Shown here piece by piece: positions 1 through 12,100 of a DNA stretch of 64,000 nucleotides. The translations under genes and the position numbers were made by a program. The notes below the pieces were generated by a model, which had not been told where the DNA came from, did no database searches, and saw only the letters and a program-made list of their open reading frames with translations. The stretch's first letter is position 1, and each line of letters opens with the position of its first letter. Source of the stretch: Vespula vulgaris (Eukaryota; Arthropoda; Insecta; Hymenoptera; Vespidae); NCBI RefSeq assembly GCF_905475345.1, contig NC_066599.1, positions 1,439,501-1,503,500 on the forward strand, read 5' to 3'.

Positions 1-591
1 TCTTTTTTCTTCCTTTTTTTTCGTACTATTCACTCGTGGTTTTCCATCGTCGCTCTTAATCTCGTGTTATAGTGATCGAAGAAGCGGAACCAGTGGTCGT
101 AGATAGGAATGCGGTGCACATAGGCGTCTTGTATAGCGATGCAACGGTTGCGCAATTTGTGAATTATCATGGCGTAACCGCACGATGGAAGGTGGAACGT
201 TCAAGGTTCGTCGAGTTGTAACTCGTACGTTCGAACTTATATGGTGTGTATGTATGCGTATATATGTACAACTATGAATGATGAATCGAATTTATTACGT
301 ACTTAAATTGTTAGAAGAAAAAGAAAAGAAAAGAGAAGAAAAGAAATAAATAAATATACGTAAAAGTCTCGTAAGTAGAAATAAAAAAAAGAAACTTGAA
401 ATTTGCATTTATATTAAACGGAATATGGGTACGCATTCGAATCCCATAGACAAATAATATATCTCAGCTGATAATAAATAATATTGGCATAAAATAAATA
501 ATATTTATATGCGAATGAATAATAATGAAATAAATTAATTAATTAATAAATCAAATCAAATCGAGTCGAATCAAATTAGTTGCAATAAAGT

Positions 592-626
<35 letters not shown>

Positions 627-3600
627 TGAAATGAAATGAAATAAAATAAAATAAAACAAAATAAAATAAAACGAGTGGTATAACGTTCAAATAGATTGAG
701 TCGATACTGACGTATATATTCTCGATAAAATAAGAAGATAAATAATAGTATAAAAAAAATAATAAATATCAACTGAGCAAATGATGTTACGTACGATATA
801 TAAAAATATATATATACATACAAGCACATACGAACGTATAATACATACACTTATAAATATAGGAAACAAGAAATGAATTGAATACACGAATAAGGTGAGA
901 CGAATAAGACAGAGAAGAAGAGATACGTTTTAGATGTCGTAGAGAGCACCTGCACAGGCTGCTTCGAGTTTTTCTTTTCTTCTTCTTTCAGTTTTCTTTT
1001 CCCTTCGAAAGGGCAACCTTATTAAAGGCTTTAGAAAACCGGCATGGAACGACCTCGGAACCTACCACGGCCGTTAATTAATTCTTTTGGGAGATATTCG
1101 AAAGACGCACTCTGCGACCGGTCCTCAATTAGTCACACGATTATGTCGTCACGATGTGTCCTCCTGTCGCATCATCAGAAAAGTGTCACACCTCGTTAGA
1201 CTCGTTCTTCTCTCGCATAGTTTCTCTTTCTAATCGCGTGCTATTCTCATCCGTAGTGTTCGTACGTGACTTCGTGCATCCTTACCGATGGCACACAATC
1301 TCATTCGACTTTTCATACGCAACTCTTTCAAGAAAATATTATATCTACAGTATCTACATATGCATCATTATGCATCGATGTAACATATATGTATATATAT
1401 ATATGTTGTAAGAATCCAGTTGATTACGAAAAAAAAAAGAAGGAAATGTTATTTAAGACGAATTTAAGAGTCCTTTAAATTATATTCTCGTCATTTCAGA
1501 GACTAAAATAATAATGTATAATAAAATAAAATGTAATAAATACAAAAGGTTCCTTCGGTTTGTTCGAATAATTAATGATCGTTAAGATACAAAGAAAGAA
1601 AAAGATAATTTTATTCATACTGGCAATCAACAAAATTTCTAATCGTAAAATCGTTGAAAACGATTTCAATAGAAATTTCCAGTTGAAATCGTTCGTACGT
1701 GACTTTCCCGTATAGCTTTTACCGTTAAAGAAATGGGTCAGCGCGCATCGATAATTGACGTTTAATACTTTCCAATGAAATTCGAAGTAGTTAATTATCT
1801 GAAACAGCTTCCTCGTTAGTAGGTAATATGGCTGATTACGTTGGATGGAGAAGGATCTTATTGCTTGGAAGAAGCGTCAAGTTAGAATCATCTTAGAGTA
1901 GGAAATTTCCTTCTTCCATCACCATCTTCTTTCTCCTCTTTTTTCCTTTTTTCGTCGCATTTTTTATTTATCTACTTTTTTGCTTTTTTTTTTAATTTTT
2001 TAACTAATGAAATCTGCCTCGTCGAGGCTTATCTAAGTTAATTAACTAACGAAGGGGATCATTATCGTCGAAGGAAAAACGCGACTCGTCTGGTTATCGA
2101 GTGGTTATTCTCGTTTTTACTCGCCATTGACGATAAGTAGTATAGATTTAATATGATGCGACGTATGATTAACAAAAAAGATCGTTATCGCGTATATTCT
2201 CCACTATTCTCGATTTGAACAGTGATCGACGATAACGGACTCGTAAAGAGTACAGTTAACAGCCACGGTTCTCTTCTGTCTTTATTTCTCTCTCTCTCTC
2301 TCTCTCTTTCTTTCTCTCTCTCTCTCTTTCTCGAGTTTACGGTTACACATATATGTATGTATGTACCCCTATGGTTTTCGAGAGAGTAGTGAAAAGTTCG
2401 TCGTTTACAAAATCGGTAAATCGTTAATGCACTGCACGTTCGACGAACCGAACTTGCTCGACCGGGACACCAGAAGCAACACGCAGCTGTACGTTGAAAA
2501 AGGGACAGAAAAGACGAAATCGATTTTTACACTTAAATACCTTGCATTCCTTTACGAACTCCAACTGTTCGAGTTCGCGAACTGACGATTATTTCGAATA
2601 ACGATCGTTAATTCTTTTAAAAGGAAAAGGAGAAGGAGACACGGAGCTCTCGAAAAGGGTGGATCATCTTGAGATCTGGATCACATTTTCTTGGAAATTT
2701 TTCTTACGTTCGATGTTACTCCTTTCTTGTTCTTTCTTTTTCTTTCTTTCCCTTCTTTCTTTTTTGTTTTGTTTTCACGATCGTTATTTCAGGATTAACA
2801 TTATTCTTCAGTTTCTTTCTTAACATTTTCCTGCATCCTTATTTGTTATTAATAGAAGAAAAAAAAATGTGGATTAAAAAAATTCATATCAAATTAAAAC
2901 GTAACATATTAATTACAATGTATAATAAATAAAAATATAATGTACTATATTACATAGTAATATTTTAATTTCTATCGTGATATAGAAATGATTTTTTTTA
3001 ATATGTTTTTTCTAAATTTATTTTATTATGACAGTTTGTTTGTTGATAGAAGAGTGTAGAAGAAAAAAAGAACCATTTCTCGCGAATCATTACATACAAC
3101 GTATACCAGATTTTTTTTTCTTCTTTTCTTTCGGAATAAGACCAGTTAGCGAATCTAAATACTTTAAAACATTATGCTCCGATGAGTTCCTTGTTCTATG
3201 TCACGTCAGAATCGTCAGCTTCGACTTTTTCTTGACACGATACACATAGGTCAAATATTCTTTGAGATTTTCTTTGTCTTTTAATGCTATTTTTAAGAAG
3301 AACTGATCAACACTGCTTCGAGTAGTCGCTAATCTCGAAATATCGCATCCTTTCACTAATCAACCGTCTGCTTGTTTCTCGACCGGTGTCTCGTTAGGAA
3401 CAAGAAACTTATACACTTCAACGCATATACGTATATATATGTACGTGTGTACGTGTTTCCTTTCCTCGCGAATTCTTTAAAAGTTTTTCGAAAAAACGAA
3501 AGTGATAGTCTCCGTGTAAGAATTCGAAAGCTTTTAGATTCTAATTTCAGTTGATTATTGCGTTACAAACTAAACGTACGTATGCAAGTACAGTAGTTCT

Positions 3601-5054
3601 TTTTTCGATTGCTATCAGCGTCTTTCATGCTATCCGCATCTCTAACCGCATTGCCGTTACTTTTTTGCGGAAAGGTGTATAACAATAGTACTGGTAGAAA
3701 GTAGTCAACATGACTCGACTTTGTCTCGAACGTGAACAAATTTTTACGCGTACAATTTTATTATATTATTACTACTACTACTATTACTACTAGTATTAAT
3801 AATAATAATAATAGTAGTAGAATAAGAATATTCGAAAGACACAGTATAGTGAAAAATAAAAAATTAAGAGTACGCGTTAATTCGTTAAAGAAAATTGTAT
3901 TTGTGAAGAATGATTTTGTTTTGGAAATAAAATCAATGAAAATTGTTTACAGGCTTAACAAAATGCTTGGCAAAATGCTTGGCTTTTTTACACTGACAGG
4001 ATTCGATTCAGAAACAAGCACAGTTGCGACACGGTCACGGACACTTCCTTCTGGAATTACATTGCGGATTATAACGCGTTGCTTCCTCTCTCAGCTTGTT
4101 CTCGTCGAAAACAGTTCCTTTCGAGCATCGAGCCAAGTCGTTACTATTCTATACGTTCTTTTCACCTCTGTGGACCAGAAAAAGAGAAGGAATAAAAAAT
4201 AGTGAGATAAACGATTCAAGAATGGTGGAATAAAAATTTGTATTGTTTGAAAGCAGGTACAATTTCGAAATAATATTTTTTAATCAATCGTTAAGTACAT
4301 CAGCAATTAATTGATCGCATAGATCGGTAACACGTTCAAAAAAAAAAAAAAGAATCTTTATACATTTAGAAACGGATCAAATTTAATACAACAAAAAGAC
4401 ACGAAGTGAAACAGTGCAGATTCATCGATAGAAATATTTTGATAAGAACAAAATAATCTCAGAAAATACTTCAATCCTTTACCTTACATAACCGATAACA
4501 TTTAACCTGTGATATCGCTATAGATCTCAATTATCATGATTCCAACAATACCATTATCTAAAATAATAATAATCCAAACAAATCGAAAAGTTAATGTAGA
4601 AAAAGATTAAAAAGTCTATTATATATACCAACTATGATAGGTCAAATCGAATATAGAGAAATAAATTGGCACATATCGAAACGTAGAGTTTTCGAGTGCA
4701 ATATGGATTCGGGCGTTTACCACATGCATACATGAATACATATATGTATGTATGGATGTATGTACGTACGTATATATGTATGTATGTACGTACGTCTGGC
4801 CGTTAACGAGGCTATAACGCGTTCGACTCAGCAGACCGTTTCTCTTCGTGTACCGCGGCGTGCGTTATCGCAAAACACGTGTACCCGATACCTGAGCAGC
4901 CTGACAATCGTCTTGGTTGTTCGTAGAGGATCGAATGGCTCGATGGCACGGCCCCGTTAACCGGGGTGACACCTCGAAAAAGTAGTCGCAAAATACGCGG
5001 AACCAGCAGCCGTGCTTTCGACGATGGACTTGGCTCGATTCTCGCTCGACTTCT

Positions 5055-5118
<64 letters not shown>

Positions 5119-5130
5119 TTTTCTTCTTCT
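1..5130. other. Gene-poor AT-rich stretch; possible 5' intron/UTR of the PDZ gene at 6.3 kb
   Basis: No reading frame here looks like a conserved protein. The sequence is AT-rich with A-runs, short CT runs (about 2288-2335) and TA/TG microsatellites. Denser, more GC-balanced islands occur at about 60-240, 950-1300, 2400-2590 and 3960-4160. They could be regulatory sequence or untranslated exons of the downstream plus-strand PDZ gene, whose first certain exon opens with a splice acceptor. That is inference; no donor here could be tied to it with confidence. Confidence 0.5.
5054..5116. repeat. CT run followed by (AT)21 microsatellite
   Basis: A CT tract at 5054-5074 runs directly into an uninterrupted AT dinucleotide array at 5075-5116. 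It is a simple repeat in non-coding sequence. Confidence 0.95.
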
Positions 5131-5134
5131 TTAA

Positions 5135-5214
5135 CATTTCCTGGGGGCGACCATATGTCGAGCTCGAATGCGGATGCCGGGTGGTTTTTCGTCCTCTGAG
5201 GTGGCCCGTTGCTG
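5135..5214 (+). repeat. Diverged direct repeat, copy 1
   Basis: About 80 bp sharing blocks, in the same order, with 6055-6138: ATTTCCTG, CGACCATATGTCGAGC, a CCGGGT(G/T)G core, TTTTTCGTC and GGTGG(C/T)CC. The unit is more GC-rich than its surroundings and ends at a possible donor (GAG|GTGG). In this copy the frame from the shared ATG meets a TGA after 14 codons, so no protein is claimed. Confidence 0.7.
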
Positions 5215-5270
5215 TCCCGGTATCCATCGACCTCTCCACCTCCTCCCACTCCCTCTTTTATTCCTCTTTA

Positions 5271-5370
5271 CCCTCTCTCTTTCTCTTTTTCTTTCTTTCC
5301 TTCTCTCTTTCTCTCTCTCTTCTTCTCTTTTTTTCTTTTTCTCTTTCTTTCTCTTTCTCCCTCTCATTCT
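5271..5370. repeat. Polypyrimidine tract (about 100 bp)
   Basis: An almost pure C/T plus strand made of CTCT and CTTT units. Long open frames over it encode only Ser/Leu/Phe strings and are artefacts of the repeat. Confidence 0.9.
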
Positions 5371-6054
5371 TCTCGAACATCACCCAAACGGGTACATGTT
5401 TCGACTGTTGAGTTTTCATTTCGAACGTATTGTTTGTTTTTTTCTTGGTTTTTTTTTTTTTTTTTGGAAGAGGGGATAAAGGATGAGTGGGTGGGTGAGG
5501 AAAGAGAGGGTCACACCGCCATCAATGTGAATTATTATTTAATTCAACAAATGTGTCGTTAAGAACGTATTTCGTAATTGATATAATAGTTAAGTATAAA
5601 GTTATTAATGGTCAGAATGGTAAATCGCGACATTGACCGATGTAAAGGATCGCAAAGTGCATCAGTACGATGATCGTGAGTAAAGCAAGGGTAGGGCAAG
5701 CGCCATATGTTGCAGCGATACAATGCATCATTTCTTCAGGAAATAGTTGCCTTTAATGAACCGCATTTACATGCGTACGGATGGTGGTGCAATAAAGGGA
5801 TGAATGGGATAACGTTTACTATACTCGCCATGTATGAACATGTTCTCGAATAATAGATATACTCTTGTATTCTATCTCTTCATCTCTTTCTCTCTCTCTC
5901 TCTCTCTCTCGCTTACTCTCTCTTTTCTTCTTTCTCTTTATTACGATAGATTTATACAAATCGTTGAATTATTAACACGATTATATTCGCAAAGGAGAAT
6001 AGATATAAGGGAGTTAATAAATCCTTAGCGAAAATCGACGACTGCGATTCAATG

Positions 6055-6138
6055 GTATTTCCTGAAGGGACGACCATATGTCGAGCGTGAACTCGAATAC
6101 CGGGTTGTTTTTCGTCTTACGAAGGTGGTCCAATGCCA
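6055..6138 (+). repeat. Diverged direct repeat, copy 2
   Basis: Second copy of the unit at 5135-5214, about 920 bp downstream and about 150 bp before the acceptor of the first PDZ exon. The shared CATATGTCGAGC is followed by a small shift in indel position. From the same ATG this copy stays open across the repeat (MSSVNSNTGLFFVLRR...). The possible donor ACGAAG|GTGG would leave two bases, whereas the exon at 6289 needs one, so a simple splice into the PDZ frame does not work. Confidence 0.7.
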
Positions 6139-6317
6139 TTCAAGTCTCTTTCCTTAACTTTCTTCTCGTTTCGTTGGCTTTGATCAAATTTAAACTTACG
6201 AATGAAATAAATACCTAAGCGAATAACGTTCGAGTGCAAAAATTCGTTCGGCAAAAATAAAAATTATTTGTTGTGTTGTTGTTTTCAGGGTCAAGCTTAG
6301 GAGTCTGGGGCCGTAGG

Positions 6318-9300
6318 ATGAGCAAAAAGATAGACTCCTTTCGTAGGGCTGGTTCCCGTGAAACGATTTGTTCCCTAGAAAGATCCGACCCTAGCGCCAA
6401 CAATAATAACAATGAATCTAGTAACAACAATAACAACAATGGCAATATAAATCCTACGTTGAACAAGACGACGTTGCAATCGCAGAAGACGGATTCAAAG
6501 CTGGAGTCGAAGAGGTTATCAGGAAATTCTCAGAGATCACCGTCGCCCTTCAAATCGTTTTTCATTCGTATGGGTTCGACCGGTATGTTAAATTCGACAA
6601 GGATCAACAGACGTTCCGCGAACGTCGACGTCGGTTCGAAATCTACGGAGAAAGAGAATCTATTTAGAAGTTGCAGTACGAGTCAATTGAACACGAGTCC
6701 GACATACGTGAAGGGAGATGATCCATCCGAAGGGATCGATCTTCGGATCGCGGCACGTAAGGACAAGACGGTATCCTGCGACGATTTGGCTGCTCGAAGA
6801 AACGACGATGTCTTCGACGATCCTACCGACGACGTATCACCATCCGTATGTCAATCTGGAAGTCTTTCCGGTAGTCCAACTGGTAGCCCGTCGGCCAGTC
6901 CCTCGGGAAGTCCGTCAACGAGAAATTTCAAGCCGTGCGATTTTGGACGATCAAGAATGGAATCGGCAATGAGGAAGAGTAGCAGCTGCGACTTCAAAGA
7001 AGCCAAGAAGTCTAGTTTCCCGTACGCTTTTCTGAGATCGAAGTTATCTGTTCTGCCCGAGGAACGTCACGGATCGTTCGTTTCGAAAGACGAAAGATTG
7101 TTCAAGACTGCGTCGGAGGAACATTTTCCGGCGTTGAAGATAGAGGACACTTACACCGGTACGACTACGTTAGGACGTAAACGATCTAGAAATGGTAATT
7201 TAGGTCGTGGTAACGTTTCTTCGAGGTACCAAGAGACGACGAAGCCACCGAGGAATTCATACGTGGAATTTCGAAAAAAACAGGAAAGGTACAGCCTGAA
7301 TCCTAGCGAGCTCGAGCGTATAGAGGACTCGACGTTTCATCAGGAAGATTCGTCGCGTTACGGTGCGTACGTTAGCGTTAGTCCGATGTCACTTGCACGG
7401 GGAAACGTTCCAAGTGTTCATAGATCCGAGATCAATCAGGACAGACTGGACTTTCCTGGCAGAACGATGGATCTTAGATTTTCCGAGACGTCTTCGTTGA
7501 ACGTCGAACTCGACGTAACTGCCACGTTGAGAATCGACAGAAGGAATTCAGCTCCCAGTGGCGAACAAAGGCTATCGTCTCATTACGTCAGTTCGAACGA
7601 GTCTGGTTACGACAGCGACGGTCCTAGGGGCGAATCGGCAGCTGCGTCGGAGAACGAAGCATTGAGTTTGAAATGTACGGATAGCTCGGACACCAGTAGC
7701 GTTATAGATTCCGAATTGGAAAAGCCTATTAGGAGTTCGACCCCCAGCGAGTGTCAGGATCAAGAACAGAAAGAATTGAGGAAGGGCTCGACGAACGAGA
7801 CGAGGATTGACTCGTCAGAAATAGGCGATGTGATAGACGGTCTGAGATGGCATCAGAGTACCTCTGGTAGGTTGCTACCGAGCATCCATCAGACTTCGTT
7901 CGACAACGCCACTACGAATTCTCATTTTCCTGTCTGCGGCGATGGTTCAAGCGGTATTGCCAACGTAACGAAACCTCTCGACGTGTCACCGCATCGGATA
8001 AGATTGCAACAAGATAAGACTCGCTTCCTCAGCGATATCATACAGCCACCAAAGAGAGTCAGACGTTGTCGTATAGTCCAACTTCAGAAGAGAGATCCGA
8101 AAGAGAGTTTGGGAATACGATTGGCTCAGCAAAGACTCGGAGAGATCCGTTATATCGTCGTACAGCTAGAAAGCGATGGGATAGCTCATAGGTAATCGAT
8201 TGGTCATTTATCTCTTTCTCTTATCTACTTTATGATCATCGATCATCTCATCGTTATCTTTTATTCTAGGGACGGTAGGCTAAGACTCGGTGACGAGATC
8301 GTCGAAGTCGAAGGGAAGGAGTTACGAACTCTTGAGAGTCTCGAGGAGGTCCAAGAGTTCCTTAGATCGTTTACAGGAAATAAGATAAGATTGATGACAG
8401 CTTACGAGGAAACGGTGCCCCAGGTCTACGTAGCACCGCCAACACCAACCTCAACCTCAACCGCTCTACCTGGCGAGTACGAGTATCTGGAAAATGCGAA
8501 GAATCTTTCGAACATGTCGTTGATCGACGACAAATCGAAGGAAGGTTCATCGAAAGACAGTAAGGTCAATGAGGATACAACACGATCTAGCAAACGACCT
8601 GACTTTCTACCCCTCTCCTGCCTGTCGAAGAATCATCGAAAGGACTCGGAGAATGGTTTCGAGGCTAACACCGAATCACAGCACTATCTGACGAAACACG
8701 TCGCCAAGTTTGAAAAGGGCTACGGGAAGCCGAGTTTGGGATTTAGCGTTGTAGGTGGAAGGGACAGTCCGCGTGGTGAAATGGGCATTTTCGTCAGACG
8801 TGTCTTTCCAGGTGGACAAGCCGACGTATCCAAGTCGTTGTTCCAAGGTACACCTGAGTCTTTCGTATTGACTAGCACGTCCCTTCTTCGATGAGTATTC
8901 GAAGGAACGACGAGTCCGGACACACGTCGAATCTTTAATCCGACACCTGACGTCTTGTGAATCTTTAAACAGTTACCTTTCTCTCTCTCCTCCTTTCCCT
9001 CTTCTATCTCTCTCTTCCGTTGACTCTTGCAACAACAACGTGCAACTCTCTCGAAGCGGACGATCGACGAAGAATCCCAATCGTTTGATTTATTTCCTTC
9101 AACATTTTAACGATTCCCCAAGGGACTTCATAGTTCAACGAATTACCGACCATCATAATTCCAGCCTAGATCATGCTCGTTAGAGACTCGTAAAGTGTGT
9201 TCGAAAAAAGTCAACGCTTCCGTAAGCAATTAGTTACGATTAACGTGTCAGCCATATTAAATAGAAAGATACCTACAATTAATCCCGATCGCAGGAAGAT

Positions 9301-10543
9301 TCTCTCTCTCTCTCTCTCATTACTAGCTCTCTATAGTATTTAATTCTTAACAGGCTAATATTTCCTCGAGCGAACGAGTAAAAGAGATTTTTGTGACTCG
9401 GTTAGAAGGTGGAAGACGGTAGGAGACGTTAGGTAGATGTTAGCTAGGCTTCACGCAACACGTTTCGAGTTTCAACCGATCCCTTCTTACGTTAGTCTTT
9501 ACGAGGTGACCGCTGCCATGGCGGTTTCCTCTTGCTTTTTCTTTGAAACCCTCTGCTTTCGGCCCCCTGGCGTATGCTTATATAACGGTTCCGTGGTCGA
9601 CTCGGTTGCATAAGCAAAGGGGCTCTCCATCTATCTTACTTTCCAAGCAATACGTTCAATATGCTCTTCGTGGTTGAAAGACAGGTGGTTACATAAAATT
9701 ACACCGCAATGGATTATTCTCGTGAGAAAGAGAGAGAGATGGATAGATAGAAGCTAATTCTTTTTTAGTCTTTCTTTTCTTTTTTTTTTCTTTTTTTTTC
9801 TTTTAAGTGTTCTAGTGGAATTGATACGCGAGAAATATCGTAATTTACGAATCGAATTTATTAGATATTAAAAATATGTTAGAGATGGGATCGTTATTTA
9901 TTTCATATATCTATCTGTGTATGCTGTTATGTATATATTTTTTTCTTTTTTTTTTTTTTGTTTAAATTATAAAGTATACTAGTCGGCACATTTTTATTGT
10001 TAACCAATAGAAACGGGAGAAAGTTTTTGATGAGGTAATCAAACGTTGATTGCAACGAGTGATCTAATGGTTCCGAGATCTTTCTGCTTTCCTTCTTCTT
10101 CCTTTTCTTCTCTCTATTAACAGCTTATGCCGTAAAACATTTAGTAACGAATTATTACGGAATCAATCGCCCTATAAAAATTATTTATTTGTAAGAATTA
10201 TAAATTAATTCGATATCTTCTGATCATATTGTGTTGCAGGCGACGAAATCGTGAGTTTGAATGGGAAGATCTTGAAGGGTCACACGCATCAGGAAGTGAT
10301 CGAATTGTTCAAAGCGGTTAGAGAAGGTCCGGTCGAGTTAGAAATAACGAGGCGACACAGGTAAAAGAACGACAAACAAAAAAATATTTAAATCAATGGA
10401 TAAACAAAAGAATCAATTTTTTTTTTTAAATATAAATGATGTTTCGACGTTCCCGTTCATTTTTATTAAATCTATCCTTTTTTTTTTTCCTTCTTTATTT
10501 TTTTAGGTATCCTAAGAGCACCCTGAAATCGACACCGTACTAA
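6318..10543 (+). CDS. PDZ-domain scaffold protein, two PDZ domains (IL16/PDZD2-like C-terminus)
   Basis: Assembled exons: 6318-8191 (exon opens at acceptor 6289), 8270-8847, 10240-10360 and 10507-10543. All junctions are GT-AG and in frame, giving 869 aa from Met 6318. The frame is open back to the acceptor, so upstream coding exons are possible. Residues 1 to about 580 are low complexity: Asn-rich near the start, a GSP-type Ser/Pro repeat around 195-215, and many Ser/Arg basic patches. PDZ1 is about 586-672 (carboxylate loop [16 protein letters not shown]). PDZ2 is about 768-853 ([38 protein letters not shown]). The His opening helix B of PDZ2 suggests class I ligands. The [18 protein letters not shown] block is typical of IL16/PDZD2 PDZ domains. 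The role is inferred as a cortical or junctional scaffold; no catalytic domain is visible. The exact orthologue is not recognised. It converges on a related PDZ gene. Confidence 0.86.
8848..10239 (+). other. Intron of the PDZ gene with a TATA-containing GC-richer island
   Basis: A 1.39-kb intron interrupts PDZ2 between the FPGGQA segment and GDEIV. Around 9480-9650 it becomes GC-richer and holds CCATGGCGG, a TATATAA at 9579-9585, and a 7-bp inverted pair TGCTTAT/ATAAGCA flanking about 30 bp. This could be an enhancer, an internal promoter or chance. The remainder is AT-rich with T-runs. Confidence 0.45.
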
Positions 10544-11163
10544 GAAAAAAAAAAAAAGAAAGAAAGAAAACAAAAAGAAAAAGAAAATGGAAAGAAAACG
10601 AGAAAAAAAACGAGGCTATATAAACAACGACGCGAAACTGCCCACCGGAAGTGCTCTTTCGAATTTAATTCTAAGCGAACGAACCGTGGCGCAAACGACC
10701 TACGAAGTTTTAGGATTCTAGTCTTTCACGAAAAAGAAGCAAAAAGGGAAAAAAAGTAAAAAGGAAAAAAAGAAAAGAAACAAAAAAAAAATTAGAGGGA
10801 GAAAAAGCAAAAGAAAAGAGAAAATAACGAAAAAAAAAAAAAAGCAGAAAGATAAAAAAAGCACAGGAATCTTCGAATTTTTATATATGCTCGTTTAGAT
10901 TAATTTATTAATCGTCGATTGCCTAGCAAATTGAATTTATTTTATTTGCGCATTACGATAATGACTATAGCAATTATTATTATTACTATTATTATTATTT
11001 TCTTTTTATTTTTATTATTATGATTATTATTAGACGTTATCAAAAATGTTTATCAAGATTTTAATATGACTTCATCGACGCCGCGCGAAGATCGATTTTA
11101 ATATTGACTATCTTTTAACATTATTTTATATTATTTTATTTTATTTTTCTTTCTTTTTTCTTT

Positions 11164-11197
<34 letters not shown>

Positions 11198-11206
11198 ATA
11201 GAGGAC

Positions 11207-11212
11207 AATAAA
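11207..11212 (+). terminator. Candidate poly(A) signal for the plus-strand PDZ gene
   Basis: AATAAA about 660 bp after the stop codon, following long A/T tracts. Earlier AATAAA-like variants may also be used. A minus-strand AATAAA (11278-11273) lies only about 60 bp further on, so the 3' ends of the two convergent genes may abut. Confidence 0.35.
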
Positions 11213-11272
11213 AAAAGAAATATATATATATATATTTAAGGACATACTTTTAAGGTGCTTGACGATATAACT

Positions 11273-11278
11273 TTTATT
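11273..11278 (-). terminator. Candidate poly(A) signal for the minus-strand PDZ gene
   Basis: TTTATT on the plus strand reads AATAAA on the minus strand, about 820 bp past the stop codon at 12101. It is the clearest hexamer I noticed in that 3' region, which otherwise holds CT tracts (11320-11395, 11515-11560), a TTA/ATT array (11857-11885) and A-rich sequence. Confidence 0.3.
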
Positions 11279-11853
11279 AGGGAGTGGCAGTTAGTAATAT
11301 ATCAAGGATTAACATTACTCTTTTTCTCTCTTTATCTCTCTCCCTCTCTCTCATTCTCTCTCTCTTTCTCTCTCTCTCTTTTTCTCTCTCTGCGAGGATG
11401 CTATTATTAAATAATAAATTTACTTCCAATGATCTATACAAAAATTTACAATATATACATATAGGATCTGTAACGTGTATTTATGTACAAATTGCATTGT
11501 TTCTCATTATATATTTCTCTCTTTCTCTCTCTTTCTCTTTATCTTTTTTCTTCTTTCTCGATAAAAAAAGCTTCTCACGTAGTCGTCCTCACGTATCGAC
11601 GAGAAGAAGATCTGCACACGACTTGGCCTTCGTTGCTCTGTAATAGGAAGAAGAATAAATAAATAAATCGAAAATAAAAAGGATAAAAATTTACGTATTA
11701 TAAATACACACACACATATACACACGTATATATATATATATATATAATTTCGTACATACGTGAGGATTCGAAACGTAGATTTAGTAATGAAATTATTAAT
11801 AGATTAAGAAGAAAGAAAGTTGTAATTTGTAGAAAATCGATTTAGAGTCGAAA

Positions 11854-11888
<35 letters not shown>

Positions 11889-12100
11889 AACGATCACACC
11901 GAAGGAAGAAAACACGTGTGTATATATATACATATATAATATATCCATCGCAAAAAATTTCATCTTAAAGCTGACGCAATGTTTATCGGAAACGTTGTTA
12001 TTGAAAGAAAAAAGAAAAAAAAAAGATAAAAAAAAAGTAAAAAAGAAAAGAAGAAAAAAAAAATTATAAAAAAGGAAAAGAAAAAAACTTTTATCGTCAC

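Noticed and set aside
3732..4202. Open frame of about 156 codons
   Set aside because: It begins in ATT/ACT repeats, ends in lysine-rich A-runs and has no domain. The more mixed centre (3960-4160, with a tandem AAAATGCTTGGC) shows no splice structure.
8848..8894. Read-through of the plus-strand PDZ exon giving [15 protein letters not shown] and stop
   Set aside because: The PDZ domain is completed by the exon at 10240 ([10 protein letters not shown]), so this is intron sequence, though a retained-intron isoform cannot be excluded.
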